Positions 29,506-39,232 are shown, numbered from the stretch's first letter. The stretch is 64,000 nt of DNA from Chryseobacterium sp. 6424 (GCF_003692615.1 NZ_CP023540.1:1860001-1924000), one strand, 5' to 3'. Numbers and translations: made by a program. The notes: a model not told the origin generated them from the letters alone.

Positions 29506-29733
29506 TCAAAAATTGCGTTTTATGCTAATCGCCCTACCAGTCGGCATTCCCGCAATTTTTTCACCTTTTTTTTGACATTTTATTTTAATGCCCATACAAT
29601 AATTCTCTTCATCCTGAACAAAAGCGGACTCGAACTTTATTACATTATGCTGTTGCAGAAATCGGTCAAGTGCCTGCTGGTCGCTGTTAATATAAGGTTC
29701 TGCCACACGTATTTTCAATACTTTAACATTCAT
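29506..29733 (-). CDS. Hypothetical host protein, 75 aa, possibly truncated by prophage
   Basis: The start at 29733 (MNVKVLKIRVAEPYINSDQQ) is chosen over longer frames because it matches the N-terminus of a small flavobacterial protein family I recall, which often continues into an HRDC domain. Here the similarity appears to fade after FESAFVQDEENYC and the chain ends at residue 75. It lies beside the prophage end and just after SSB on the same strand. Truncation by the prophage is possible but not proven. Confidence 0.5.
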   Translation of the reverse strand: MNVKVLKIRVAEPYINSDQQALDRFLQQHNVIKFESAFVQDEENYCMGIKIKCQKKGEKIAGMPTGRAISIKRNF

Positions 29734-29764
29734 CGCATTTGTGTTTTTAAGGTTATGGAAGATG

Positions 29765-30094
29765 TTATTTGTTCCCGATAAACAACAGTTGATCCACACG
29801 GATTTCTGTAATGAAATGCTTAGTACCATCCTTATCATCCCAGCTGCGGTACACTACTTTGCCTTCCACGGCTATTTCTTTGCCTTTGGCGACATATTTT
29901 TCCATCAGGTCGGCAATCTTACCATTTGAGACAAGGTTGTGCCATTGGGTTTCCTCAACTTTCTCCCCGAGTCCGTTGATATAATAATCGGTAGTGGCGA
30001 GGGATACTTTTGCGATTTTACCTTTTTCGAACTTTACTGTTTCTACATCTTTACCTGTTCTGCCGATGAGGGTTACTCTGTTTCTTAATGACAT
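29765..30094 (-). CDS. ssb: Single-stranded DNA-binding protein (short form)
   Basis: This 109-residue protein is one OB-fold: MSLRNRVTLIGRTGKDVETV, then KVSLATTDYYINGLGEKVEETQWHNLV, with the typical TQWHN motif, and KGKEIAVEGKVVYRSWDDKDGTKHF. It lacks the acidic C-terminal tail that recruits repair proteins in the main cellular SSB, so it is probably an accessory copy. It lies just outside the prophage by position. Phage ownership cannot be ruled out, but the rest of the phage operon layout argues for host. Confidence 0.85.
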   Translation of the reverse strand: MSLRNRVTLIGRTGKDVETVKFEKGKIAKVSLATTDYYINGLGEKVEETQWHNLVSNGKIADLMEKYVAKGKEIAVEGKVVYRSWDDKDGTKHFITEIRVDQLLFIGNK

Positions 30095-30296
30095 GACTTT
30101 AAATTTTTAATTAAACGTTGGTTTCGGGCTTCACTTTTTTTTCCCGAAATCTCTGTTGCAAAGTTTCAGCGGTTTTGTGACAAGAGTCGGTAAGAAAGCA
30201 TTTAAAATCATTTGTAGTCGTTTGTAAACGGATAATATGATGTGGGTCTTACGAAATTTTTAGTCATAGCGTTTTTATCTGCTCACCGGAAATAAA

Positions 30297-30304
30297 TATC
30301 TTTG
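30297..30304 (+). promoter_or_regulatory. -7 box TATCTTTG upstream of Gfo/Idh/MocA gene
   Basis: TATCTTTG is an exact -7 box 13 bases before the start at 30318. No TTG was found at the usual -33 distance, so the promoter is incomplete by consensus. Confidence 0.4.
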
Positions 30305-30317
30305 ATGAAAAAGAACC

Positions 30318-31364
30318 ATGCAAGAAATAAAAGCAGGCCTTTGTGCCTACGGAATGAGTGGCAAACTCTTCCATGCGCCATTTCTGAACGCACATCCAGG
30401 ATTTTCGCTGAACGCAGTAGTAGAAAGACATAAGCACGAAGCGGCAGACAAATATCCTGATATCCGGCATTTCCGCTCGGTCGAAGACATGATACACGAT
30501 CCGGAAGTGGACCTGGTGATTGTAAACACACCGGTACAAACCCACGCAGAATTTGCCGAAATGGCTTTGCAAGCAGGTAAACACGTGATCGTAGAAAAAC
30601 CCTTCACCGTTAACGCACAACAAGCAGAGGATCTTGTTGAACTTGCCGCTAAAAAAAAATTATTCCTCAGCGTGTATCAGAACCGCCGGTTCGATCGGGA
30701 TTATCTTCAGGTAAAAAAGATGATAGACAGTGGTAAACTCGGCAAAATCCGTGAAGCGGAAATCCGGTTCGACCGCTTCCGGACACAGCCCAGCCATAAG
30801 CAACACAAGGAAGATCCGCAGCTGCCCGGCTCGGGTGCCCTGCATGACCTCGGCTCGCATCTTATCGACCAGGCCATACAGTTATTTGGTATGCCTACGA
30901 GGGTTTTTGGCGATACATTTTCAATGAAAGGAGCTGCTTTTGCCAATGATTATTTTGAAATCATTCTTTTCTATGCTGATGGTTTACGGGTAAGGATCAT
31001 TTCCTCTGCTTTTGCCAAAGAGGCCGCTTGGGCCTATGCAGTACATGGCGACCAGGGAAGTTTCTTGCAGCAACGGAGCGATCATCAGGAAGCTGAACTT
31101 GCCGCCGGCGCCGTTCCCACCGGAAAGGACTGGCAACAACCATTGACGGAAACTGATGGCCTCCTACATTATTCAACTTCAGACACCTACCGCACAGCGC
31201 TGTACAGCATCCCCGGCAACTATATGGATTACTATCAGGCAATATATCATCATCTTATTTTCGATGAGGCAGCACCCTCTCCCGGACATGAAATCATTAA
31301 TAATATGAAAATCATTGATGCTGTACTGAGAAGTTCCGCATCGGGCATGGTAATAACCCTTTAA
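30318..31364 (+). CDS. Gfo/Idh/MocA family oxidoreductase
   Basis: This 348-residue NAD(P)-dependent oxidoreductase acts on sugars, polyols or related compounds. The N-terminal Rossmann part has LCAYGMSGKLFHAPFL in place of the usual G-x-G-x-x-G turn, a version seen in the YdgJ/YhhX branch, and the family motif VEKPF (HVIVEKPFTV). The C-terminal domain has DLGSHLIDQAIQLFG with the catalytic His. It stands alone between SSB and the ferritin-like gene. The substrate is not predictable. Confidence 0.9.
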   Translation: MQEIKAGLCAYGMSGKLFHAPFLNAHPGFSLNAVVERHKHEAADKYPDIRHFRSVEDMIHDPEVDLVIVNTPVQTHAEFAEMALQAGKHVIVEKPFTVNAQQAEDLVELAAKKKLFLSVYQNRRFDRDYLQVKKMIDSGKLGKIREAEIRFDRFRTQPSHKQHKEDPQLPGSGALHDLGSHLIDQAIQLFGMPTRVFGDTFSMKGAAFANDYFEIILFYADGLRVRIISSAFAKEAAWAYAVHGDQGSFLQQRSDHQEAELAAGAVPTGKDWQQPLTETDGLLHYSTSDTYRTALYSIPGNYMDYYQAIYHHLIFDEAAPSPGHEIINNMKIIDAVLRSSASGMVITL

Positions 31365-31505
31365 ATAATAATACTGATGACATTAATTCTAAAATCATCG
31401 GTAAGTGAAATTAATTACCGCACAACCAATACTTTAATACATTTTTAACTTTTATAAGGTCTGATATTTGTATAGGCAACCCAAATCAATACAAATATTA
31501 GCACT

Positions 31506-32066
31506 ATGAAAAACACCAACACCCAAACAAACAAAGGCGGGCGCAAGGTCAAACCTACATCCAGCGCGGCCGATGGCCTACGAGAACTATTCGTTGATGA
31601 GCTGAAGGATATTGTATACGCAGAGCGTGCCCTCCTGAAAGCCCTGCCAAAAATGGCAAAAAACGCCAGCGAGCCCAAACTTATTGCCGCCATTGAAGAT
31701 CATATCGCCGTAACCGAAGGACAGGTACAGCGCCTGGAACAAATCTTTGAAATCCTTGGCGAATCCAACCGTGGCAAGAAATGCGACGCCATGGAAGGAC
31801 TCATCAAAGAAGGCGAAAGCATCATAGAAGAAACAGAAATCGGCCCAGTCCGCGACGCAGGTATTATCTCTGCCTCTCAAAAGATAGAGCATTACGAGAT
31901 TGCGTCATACGGCACACTGGCAGCCTTCGCAAACACCTTAGGCGAAACAGAGATCGTTTCGCTATTGGAGGCCACACTTGCCGAAGAGAAAGAAGCGGAT
32001 GCCATCCTTACTGAATCCGCCTATAATTCAATCAACTTTGAAGCTGCTGAAGAAGATCAGGAGTGA
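31506..32066 (+). CDS. Ferritin-like YciE/YciF family protein (DUF892)
   Basis: This is a four-helix-bundle protein of 186 residues. Family features are LRELFVDELKDIVYAERALLKALPKMA, DHIAVTEGQVQRLEQIFE, and QKIEHYEIASYGTLAAFA followed by LLEATLAEEKEADAIL. Glu and His residues placed along these helices form the di-iron site in YciF. Such proteins are induced by osmotic and general stress. A lysine-rich N-terminus precedes the fold. It ends at a strong terminator, and a stress-type phosphorelay lies further down. Confidence 0.9.
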   Translation: MKNTNTQTNKGGRKVKPTSSAADGLRELFVDELKDIVYAERALLKALPKMAKNASEPKLIAAIEDHIAVTEGQVQRLEQIFEILGESNRGKKCDAMEGLIKEGESIIEETEIGPVRDAGIISASQKIEHYEIASYGTLAAFANTLGETEIVSLLEATLAEEKEADAILTESAYNSINFEAAEEDQE

Positions 32067-32076
32067 AATAATATCT

Positions 32077-32100
32077 AAAGGCTGCCCCGTGCAGCCTTTT
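32077..32100 (+). terminator. Terminator after ferritin-like gene
   Basis: AAAGGCTGC and GCAGCCTTT form a nine-base-pair stem with loop CCCGT, followed by T. Confidence 0.85.
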
Positions 32101-32119
32101 TAACTGAAAAATTATTCCT

Positions 32120-33298
32120 ATGAAACACAAATTATTTATAAAAATTGTTCCGCTGGCCCTTTCGCTGACATTCGCCCCATTCAGTGCGCAACGCGGTATC
32201 CCGCCAAAAGAAGTAACTAAAATCACCCATGCCACCAATTATCCGGAACACCTTGATTTTCTTCCGGAAATGGTGAATCTATTGAAACCAGCCGAAGGTT
32301 GGAGCGTCTCCATCGCAGCCTCCGGACTTGGGAAACCACGCATGTTATATTTAACTCCAGAAGGGAACATTTACATCACCCGCCGGGATGCAGGTGATGT
32401 TTTGCTGCTTAGGGATCTTAATAAAGATGGTAAATTCGAAGATTTAAAAACTGTTGTCGCCGAATTTAAAGGCGTACATGGCATCACGATGAAAGATGGC
32501 TGGCTGTACCTTTGCAACAACAACGAGTTGCGCCGCTATCGCGTAGATGCGGACGGAATGCTAAGTGGAAAAGAAATGCTTTTCAATGACATGCCAAGCG
32601 CCGGGCAGCACCCCAACAGAACGATGGATTTTGGCCCCGACGGCAAACTGTACATCTCTATCGGCACCTTATGTAACGACTGTAAAGAAATGGACCGCGA
32701 AGCCGCGACAATGGTACAGGTGGATCCCACTACATGGAAACGAACCATCTTCGCCTCTGGATTACGCAACACCATTGGATTCGATTGGCATCCGCAAACA
32801 CAGGAACTTTGGGGTGTAGACAATGGCGGAGATGCCAAAGGCGACGACTGGCCACCTGAAGAACTTAATAAATTAATGACTGGTAAAAATTATGGGTATC
32901 CCTTTGCCTATGGTAAACGCGAAGTCGATAAATCACGTGAAGACCCTGCCGGCAACAGCAAAGAGAAATGGGTGGAAAACACAGAACCTTCTTCTTATGA
33001 ATTTCAGGCACACATGGCTCCTATAGGTTTTCAGTTCTTCCCGGCGGGCACCCCTTTTAGCGGAGATGGTATCGTAGCCTGGCACGGTTCCTGGAACCGA
33101 AGTACGCCCGTAGGTTTTAAAGTACAGTGGGTGAAGTTTGTAAACGGCAACCCTACCGGTGCTGAGGATTTCCTTACAGGATTCCTGAAAGGTAAAACCC
33201 GTTTTGGCCGGCCTGCTGGTGTCGCTATTGCGCCCAACGGCACTGTTTATATATCTGATGACGCCAATGGCGTACTGTACCGACTCACTAAAAATTAA
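32120..33298 (+). CDS. PQQ-type sugar dehydrogenase-like beta-propeller (sorbosone dehydrogenase family)
   Basis: This is a secreted protein of 392 residues with a signal peptide (KHKLFIKIVPLALSLTFA). It matches the sorbosone/glucose dehydrogenase beta-propeller family: SGLGKPRMLYLTPEGNIYITRRDAGDV-like first blade, KGVHGITMKDGWLYL, the NRTMDFGPDGKLYIS blade, FASGLRNTIGFDWHP, and GDDWPPEELN with GKNYGYPF. Members use PQQ to oxidise sugars in the periplasm. Whether this host makes PQQ is not visible here. It overlaps the next propeller gene by one base. Confidence 0.85.
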   Translation: MKHKLFIKIVPLALSLTFAPFSAQRGIPPKEVTKITHATNYPEHLDFLPEMVNLLKPAEGWSVSIAASGLGKPRMLYLTPEGNIYITRRDAGDVLLLRDLNKDGKFEDLKTVVAEFKGVHGITMKDGWLYLCNNNELRRYRVDADGMLSGKEMLFNDMPSAGQHPNRTMDFGPDGKLYISIGTLCNDCKEMDREAATMVQVDPTTWKRTIFASGLRNTIGFDWHPQTQELWGVDNGGDAKGDDWPPEELNKLMTGKNYGYPFAYGKREVDKSREDPAGNSKEKWVENTEPSSYEFQAHMAPIGFQFFPAGTPFSGDGIVAWHGSWNRSTPVGFKVQWVKFVNGNPTGAEDFLTGFLKGKTRFGRPAGVAIAPNGTVYISDDANGVLYRLTKN

Positions 33299-34275
33299 TG
33301 ATTATGAAAAAGCTTCTAGTAAGTATTCTTTTTGTGGGTTGTGCCGCGGCCCTACCCGACCAACCTACTACCCGCATCGAATTTGACTCGCCAGAGATGT
33401 ACCCGGAAGGGATTGCCTACGACAGTAATGCTGACGTATATTATGTATCATCTGCCAGATTAGGCAGCATTGGCAAAGTAACACCACAAGGCGCGTACAC
33501 ATCGCTCATTAGCGACCCATCATTCAAATCCAGCTACGGACTGAAAATTCACCCAGACGGCAAGCGGATTTTTGCCTGCATCAGTGATGCCAATTACAGT
33601 AAATACACCTCACCTGATACCCGTAAAAAGATGGCGCGTCTCATTGGGATTGATCTTGCCACTGGCCGCAAAACCGATGACATTGACCTGTCAAAACTGG
33701 TACCCGGCGAACATTTCGCTAACGACCTGACCTTCGACGCACAGCAAAACGCGTATGTTACCGATAGCTTTGCCAACGTTATCTATAAAATAACTCCGGG
33801 CGGACAAGCCTCTGTTTTTTCCGATCATCCGCTGTTCAAGACCAAAGGCATCGGCCTGAATGGTATCGTATATCATCCGGCAGGCTATCTCCTTACCGTA
33901 AGTTCCGGCACAGGGACTATCTATAAAGTAGACCTAAGTAACCCTAAAAATGTGACTAAAGTGATGACTGAACAGTTTTTTGTAAACGGCGACGGCCTAT
34001 TACTGAACAGTGCTGATAAACTGGTAGTTGTACAAAATGGTGGCAGTGATAAAATCTATGAACTCACCTCACAGGATAACTGGGCCAGCGCCAAACTTAC
34101 CGCTTCTACCTTGCTGGCAGACCGGTTCACCTATCCTGCGACCGCCACAAAAGCGCAGGACAAAGTTTGGGTAATGAACGCTAAATTTTCTGAACTTACC
34201 GACAGTACTGGGGTCCCCTCGCGGAAATTTGCCATACAACATGCACGGCTAATGCCCTTACCGAGAGCTAAATAA
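33298..34275 (+). CDS. SMP-30/gluconolactonase-like secreted beta-propeller
   Basis: This 325-residue protein has a signal peptide (MKKLLVSILFVGCAAALP). Blades are visible as PEGIAYDSNADVYYVSS, YGLKIHPDGKRIFACISD, FANDLTFDAQQNAYVTDS and GLNGIVYHPAGYLLTVS, the pattern of SMP-30 proteins in which Glu, Asn and Asp bind a metal at the centre. Coupled to a sugar dehydrogenase-like gene, it may hydrolyse the lactone that such an enzyme makes. That link is an inference from the gene pair. Confidence 0.75.
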   Translation: MIMKKLLVSILFVGCAAALPDQPTTRIEFDSPEMYPEGIAYDSNADVYYVSSARLGSIGKVTPQGAYTSLISDPSFKSSYGLKIHPDGKRIFACISDANYSKYTSPDTRKKMARLIGIDLATGRKTDDIDLSKLVPGEHFANDLTFDAQQNAYVTDSFANVIYKITPGGQASVFSDHPLFKTKGIGLNGIVYHPAGYLLTVSSGTGTIYKVDLSNPKNVTKVMTEQFFVNGDGLLLNSADKLVVVQNGGSDKIYELTSQDNWASAKLTASTLLADRFTYPATATKAQDKVWVMNAKFSELTDSTGVPSRKFAIQHARLMPLPRAK

Positions 34276-34284
34276 AAACAATCT

Positions 34285-34312
34285 AAGGCTGTTTCGCGAG
34301 AGACAGTCTTTT
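34285..34312 (+). terminator. Terminator after the propeller gene pair
   Basis: AAGGCTGT and ACAGTCTT pair with one G-U around TTCGCGAGAG, followed by a T run. Confidence 0.75.
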
Positions 34313-34467
34313 TTATTTAAGTGAAAGGTAAATTATTTAATGAAAGGCAAACGACAGATTTCGCTTTAATTAAACTTAAAGAATCTACTGTAGATAGCAC
34401 AAAAACTTCAAAACACGCGCCCTCTTTTCCACATACCTCGCATATCGGTCATCAAATTGAAATTCAC

Positions 34468-34475
34468 TATATTTG
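34468..34475 (+). promoter_or_regulatory. -7 box TATATTTG upstream of the phosphorelay operon
   Basis: An exact -7 box lies 31 bases before the first kinase gene. No clear TTG is found at the proper distance upstream. Confidence 0.45.
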
Positions 34476-34506
34476 GATTCTTTTATCAAAATTTTAATTT
34501 TTTATA

Positions 34507-35652
34507 ATGATTCTAATTGTCGATGATTCGCCGGAAAACATCATTTCACTCAAAAAAGTACTCGAGAAGAATGGGTTTGAAGTCGATACCGCAGCGTCCG
34601 GAGAAGAGGCATTAAAAAAAATACTTAAAAAATCCTACGTCCTCATCATCCTGGATGTACAAATGCCCGGCATGGACGGTTTCGAGGTGGCAGAAGCCAT
34701 TTCAGGCTACAGCAAAGCCAAGGAAACCGCCATTATTTTCCTCTCTGCGGCCAGCTCCAACGTAAACCTTATTACCCGCGGATACTCATCCGGCGGGTTG
34801 GACTATATCAGCAAGCCGGTGGATATGAATATCCTTTTGCTAAAGGTAAAAACTTTCTACCGCATCTATGAGCAAAGTCGTGCGTTAAACGAAATGCAGA
34901 AAAAATTGTTGGAGGAGATTGAGTACCGAAAAGAAGCGGAGCGCAAGAAAGATGAATTCATCAGTATCGCCAGTCACGAACTGAAAACGCCTATGACGAG
35001 CGTGAAAGGTTACATACAGTTGCTTGAAAGAAGCCTGGAGAAAGAAGACATAAAAACCGTTCGTACGCGCCTGCAAAAAGTACAGAACCAGGTAGAAAAA
35101 CTCAATCTGTTGATTGCCGACCTGCTTGATATTTCTAAAATCGAGAGCGGAAAACTGAAATTTAATAAAAAACACTTTTCTTTCAGTAAAATGCTCGCGC
35201 ATATAGTAGAAGTGATGCAGCACTCCCACCCCCATGTATCGCTGATACAGCATATACAGGAAACCGAGAAGATCTACGGGGACGAGATGCGCATCGAACA
35301 GGTGATTATCAACTTTATTACCAACGCCATCAAGTATGCCCCCGGCACTACGGAGATCCAAATCATCCATGAACTTCGGGACGATCAACTGTACTTCAGC
35401 GTAAAAGATTTCGGCATCGGACTTTCAGAAGAGCACCGTGGCCGTATTTTCGATAAATTTTATCGTGTGGAAGAAACCTCTGAGCGCTTCCAGGGCTTAG
35501 GCATCGGACTCTACATCTGTCGGGAAATTATTGAACGGCACCAGGGGACCATTGGCGTGAACAGTACACCCGGCGAAGGTTCCGAATTTTATTTTTATCT
35601 GCCCTTACATCCAGAAAAAGAAGAATTAATCTACGATTATGATGAACTTTAA
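34507..35652 (+). CDS. Response regulator-histidine kinase hybrid (REC-HisKA-HATPase)
   Basis: This 381-residue cytoplasmic protein has an N-terminal receiver (ILIVDDSPENIIS; phosphoacceptor Asp in LIILDVQMPGMDGFEV; SKPVD), a linker helix, then HisKA with FISIASHELKTPMTSVKGY and an ATPase domain with NFITNAIKYAPG, KDFGIGL and GLGIGLYICREII. A receiver before the kinase suggests that it takes phosphate or is controlled by another kinase. It overlaps the next kinase gene by 14 bases and starts the phosphorelay operon. Confidence 0.92.
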   Translation: MILIVDDSPENIISLKKVLEKNGFEVDTAASGEEALKKILKKSYVLIILDVQMPGMDGFEVAEAISGYSKAKETAIIFLSAASSNVNLITRGYSSGGLDYISKPVDMNILLLKVKTFYRIYEQSRALNEMQKKLLEEIEYRKEAERKKDEFISIASHELKTPMTSVKGYIQLLERSLEKEDIKTVRTRLQKVQNQVEKLNLLIADLLDISKIESGKLKFNKKHFSFSKMLAHIVEVMQHSHPHVSLIQHIQETEKIYGDEMRIEQVIINFITNAIKYAPGTTEIQIIHELRDDQLYFSVKDFGIGLSEEHRGRIFDKFYRVEETSERFQGLGIGLYICREIIERHQGTIGVNSTPGEGSEFYFYLPLHPEKEELIYDYDEL

Positions 35653-38600
35653 AAGAAACCTGCTCTACGGATTGGGTTTATCGTTACTGCTATTATTTAT
35701 CAGTTCCCTGGCCTCTTACATCAGCATCCGAAACCTCATTGAAACATCGCAGATGATGCGCCAGAGTAACCAGATCATTAAAAATATGGGCGAGGTGCTC
35801 TCTTTGGTTAAAGATGCCGAAACCGGCCAGCGCGGCTACCTTCTCACCAATGATGAGCGGTTTCTGCAACCCTACATCAATGCGAAAGATAAACTGACAA
35901 CCGAAGTGGAGGACCTGGCGACCGAAGTCACCAAAACACCTACCCAAAAAGCCAATCTTGAAAAACTTAAAGAAAACATTGCCAACAGGGTACGTATTCT
36001 TGATGAAAACATCAACTTCAAAAGAAACGGCGAAGGCGTCAGCTCCATCAAATTACTGAGCGGTAAGCGATATATGGACGACATCCGCAGCCAAATAACG
36101 CTGATGCAGGCAGAGGAAGAAGCCATCCTGAAGGAACGTACCGAAAATATGGAGCGTTTCGCCTCTTTTACACCGTGGCTTATCGTAGTCTCCGCTATTT
36201 TAGCCATCACCATCACCTTGTTCTTTTTCCGAAGGGTCTCCCAGGATTATGATGAAAAAACCACCCTCACCGATGAATTGGAACAAAAAAACGAAGAAAC
36301 ACAAAACCGTCTGGCAGCTATCGAGAAAGTAGCCGGGCAAATCTCCTCTGGCGATTACAACATTCTTTGGGACCAAAACGCACAGAATACCCTTGGCAGT
36401 GTAGCTGAACCTCTTAATCAAATGGCCGCTTCGCTGCAAGATTCCTTCAATGAACTCGAGAACCGCGAGTGGCTCAGCTCTTCGATCGCACAGCTGAACG
36501 AACAGATGATGGGTGAAAAAACCCTCGAAACACTTGCCACGCACATCCTCGATTTTGTTACGACACAAACGCAGAGTTGTGTAGCCGCATTGTATCTTCA
36601 ACAAGAGGACAACCAGTTACACCTTGCCGGCGGTTACGCCCTTTCCAATGACCTCAAAAGGCAACTCGCCATTGGGGAAGGTATCGTAGGCCAGGCTTTT
36701 CAGTCGGAAAAACAAATGGTGGTTAACAACATCAGCGAAGCTGATATTACCATCAGCTACGCCACAGGCCAAGCAAAACCCGCGAGCGTTGTCGCACTGC
36801 CTATTACCCGATATAATATTCCGCTCGGCGTTATAGAATTGGCCTCAACGAAAGAATATACGCCACTTCAGCTGGAGTTTCTAAATGCAATAGCCGGTAA
36901 CATCGGTCTGGCATTCTTCGGTGCGCAAAGCCGCATCAGGCTTCAGGAACTGCTCGAGGAAACACAGGCACAATCGGAAGAACTACAGTCGCAACACTCT
37001 GAACTTGAAAACATCAATGCCGAACTTGAGGCGCAATCGCAAAAACTTTTGGCTTCAGAAGAAGAACTGCGTGTACAGCAAGAAGAACTCTTACAAAGCA
37101 ATCAGGAATTAGAAGAAAGAACCAGCTTACTTGAAGAAAAAAACCTGCTGATTGAACAAAGAAATCTCGATATCCAGCAAAAATCCATCGAACTGGAGCA
37201 AAGCACCAAGTATAAATCAGAGTTTCTAGCGAACATGTCCCATGAACTCCGTACCCCGCTCAACTCCATCTTACTCCTTTCTAAATTAATGACCGAAAGC
37301 GATGACCTTGATGAGCAGTATGTAGAATATGCGGAGGTCATGCAAAGCTCTGGACAAGGGTTACTGACACTGATTGATGAAATCCTGGATCTCTCAAAGA
37401 TAGAATCCGGTAAGATGACGCTTGAAATCAATGAAGTGACGCTGGAGGAGATCACCAATGACATGAAAATGCTGTTTTCACCGATGGCCCGTGAGAAGAA
37501 ACTACAACTCAACATCCTCACCGAAACCACGGCAGCGCCCGTACTGCATACCGACAAAGTACGTTTGGAGCAGATTCTTAAAAACCTACTTTCAAACGCC
37601 ATTAAATTTACTTCCGAAGGCAGCATTACGCTAAATGTATCGGGAGATGAAGCGCAGGGAAAAGTTATCTTCAAAGTCGCAGATACTGGTATTGGCATCG
37701 CTAAAGACAAAATGAGACTGGTGTTTGAGGCCTTCCAACAGGCCGATGGCTCCACACAGCGTAAATATGGTGGCACCGGGCTTGGGTTATCCATCAGTCG
37801 AGAACTGGCGAAACTACTTGGTGGTGAAATCACCCTGCAAAGTACCGAAGGACAAGGAAGTGAATTTACCCTCACCCTGCCCATCGACGCTGAAAAAGCA
37901 CCGGAAATACCTGTTGCCGAAATTGATGAAGGACCGGTAATACTTATTGAAAACACGCCCGAACAGCCCAAACGTTTTATCGCCGACCATATCCCACAAC
38001 CTGTGGAAGACGACCGCGATAATATACAAGACGGGGATAAAGTCATACTGATTATTGAAGACGACACACCTTTCGCAAAAATCCTGCTTGATTATACCAG
38101 AAGCAAAAATTACAAAGGTCTCGTTGCCGTACGTGGTGACGCGGGTCTCGAGATGGCACAGCATTATAGACCACTCGCTATCCTGCTCGACATCCAGCTA
38201 CCGATCATGGATGGATGGCAAGTGATGGAAGCCCTGAAATCTAATCCACAGACCAAACCAATCCCTGTACACATCATGTCCTCCATGAAGTTCAAACAGG
38301 AAAGTCTGTTGCGCGGCGCCGTGGATTTTATTAATAAACCCTTTGCGCTGGAGCATATGCAAGACATCTTTAAGAAACTTGAAAACGCGCTGAACAAAGG
38401 CCCTAAAAAAGTGTTGATTGTAGAAGAAAACCAGCAACATGCAAAAGCCCTGAGTTTCTTCCTGAGTACCCATAATATCAATACAGATATTGCTACGAAT
38501 GTAAAACAAAGCATCGACTCATTACAGAAAAGAGAGATCGACTGTGTGATTCTCGATATGGGCGTCCCTGACAGAAACGCCTACGAAACCCTGGAAACCA

Positions 38601-39220
38601 TCAAGCAAAGCCAAGGACTGGAGCAGCTGCCCATCATTGTATTTACCGGCAAAAACCTGTCACAGGGCGAGGAAAACCGTATTAAGAAATACGCGGATTC
38701 CATTGTCGTAAAAACCGCTTATTCATACCAGCGAATTCTGGATGAGGCCGGGCTTTTCCTGCATTTGGTAGAAGAAAAAAACAAGAAAAAGCACGAGGGG
38801 CTTTCAGCATTCGATAATTCCGGCGAGTTGCGCAACATCCTGAAAGACAAAACCGTACTGATTGCCGACGATGATGTAAGGAATATTTTCTCACTCACCA
38901 AAGCACTCGAAGTACATGGTATGAAAGTCATCCCTGCCATGGATGGGAAAGAAGCACTGAAGGCTCTGGAAAACAATCCGGCCATCGACGTGGTGTTGAT
39001 GGACATGATGATGCCTGAGATGGATGGCTATGAAAGCATCCGCGAGATACGCGCCACGCCGAAGTTCCGTAATTTACCGGTGTTGGCAGTTACCTCTAAG
39101 GCCATGATGGGCGATCGTGAAAAATGCATCGCAGTGGGAGCGTCCGACTATATCTCGAAACCTGTAGATATCGACCAGCTGATGTCCTTGCTGAGGGTTT
39201 GGCTGTATGATAAAATTTAA
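35639..39220 (+). CDS. Hybrid sensor histidine kinase, CHASE3-HAMP-GAF-HisKA-HATPase-REC-REC-REC
   Basis: This 1,193-residue membrane sensor has a first membrane segment at about 8-27, a CHASE3-like region (AETGQRGYLLTNDERFLQPYI), a second segment at about 182-200, a HAMP-like helix, a GAF domain (about 290-430), and a long coiled coil (430-525). It then has HisKA (FLANMSHELRTPLNSILLL), HATPase (NLLSNAIKFTSEG; GGTGLGLSISRELA) and three receivers. REC1 has LLDIQLPIMDGW, REC2 has ILDMGVPDRNAY and an acidic pair written EE with Lys-Thr in place of Lys-Pro, and REC3 has LMDMMMPEMDGY. It probably feeds the separate receivers and CheB/CheR. Confidence 0.92.
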   Translation: MMNFKRNLLYGLGLSLLLLFISSLASYISIRNLIETSQMMRQSNQIIKNMGEVLSLVKDAETGQRGYLLTNDERFLQPYINAKDKLTTEVEDLATEVTKTPTQKANLEKLKENIANRVRILDENINFKRNGEGVSSIKLLSGKRYMDDIRSQITLMQAEEEAILKERTENMERFASFTPWLIVVSAILAITITLFFFRRVSQDYDEKTTLTDELEQKNEETQNRLAAIEKVAGQISSGDYNILWDQNAQNTLGSVAEPLNQMAASLQDSFNELENREWLSSSIAQLNEQMMGEKTLETLATHILDFVTTQTQSCVAALYLQQEDNQLHLAGGYALSNDLKRQLAIGEGIVGQAFQSEKQMVVNNISEADITISYATGQAKPASVVALPITRYNIPLGVIELASTKEYTPLQLEFLNAIAGNIGLAFFGAQSRIRLQELLEETQAQSEELQSQHSELENINAELEAQSQKLLASEEELRVQQEELLQSNQELEERTSLLEEKNLLIEQRNLDIQQKSIELEQSTKYKSEFLANMSHELRTPLNSILLLSKLMTESDDLDEQYVEYAEVMQSSGQGLLTLIDEILDLSKIESGKMTLEINEVTLEEITNDMKMLFSPMAREKKLQLNILTETTAAPVLHTDKVRLEQILKNLLSNAIKFTSEGSITLNVSGDEAQGKVIFKVADTGIGIAKDKMRLVFEAFQQADGSTQRKYGGTGLGLSISRELAKLLGGEITLQSTEGQGSEFTLTLPIDAEKAPEIPVAEIDEGPVILIENTPEQPKRFIADHIPQPVEDDRDNIQDGDKVILIIEDDTPFAKILLDYTRSKNYKGLVAVRGDAGLEMAQHYRPLAILLDIQLPIMDGWQVMEALKSNPQTKPIPVHIMSSMKFKQESLLRGAVDFINKPFALEHMQDIFKKLENALNKGPKKVLIVEENQQHAKALSFFLSTHNINTDIATNVKQSIDSLQKREIDCVILDMGVPDRNAYETLETIKQSQGLEQLPIIVFTGKNLSQGEENRIKKYADSIVVKTAYSYQRILDEAGLFLHLVEEKNKKKHEGLSAFDNSGELRNILKDKTVLIADDDVRNIFSLTKALEVHGMKVIPAMDGKEALKALENNPAIDVVLMDMMMPEMDGYESIREIRATPKFRNLPVLAVTSKAMMGDREKCIAVGASDYISKPVDIDQLMSLLRVWLYDKI

Positions 39221-39232
39221 AAAAACTTCAGT

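Noticed and set aside
32120..34275. Glycan utilisation locus around the two propeller genes
   Set aside because: No SusC/SusD pair or glycoside hydrolase is nearby; only a two-gene unit is supported.
37102..38067. Long antisense frame (321 codons) opposite the hybrid kinase gene
   Set aside because: The translation is low-complexity Ser-rich sequence that mirrors the codon pattern of the real kinase gene on the plus strand; no domain is visible.
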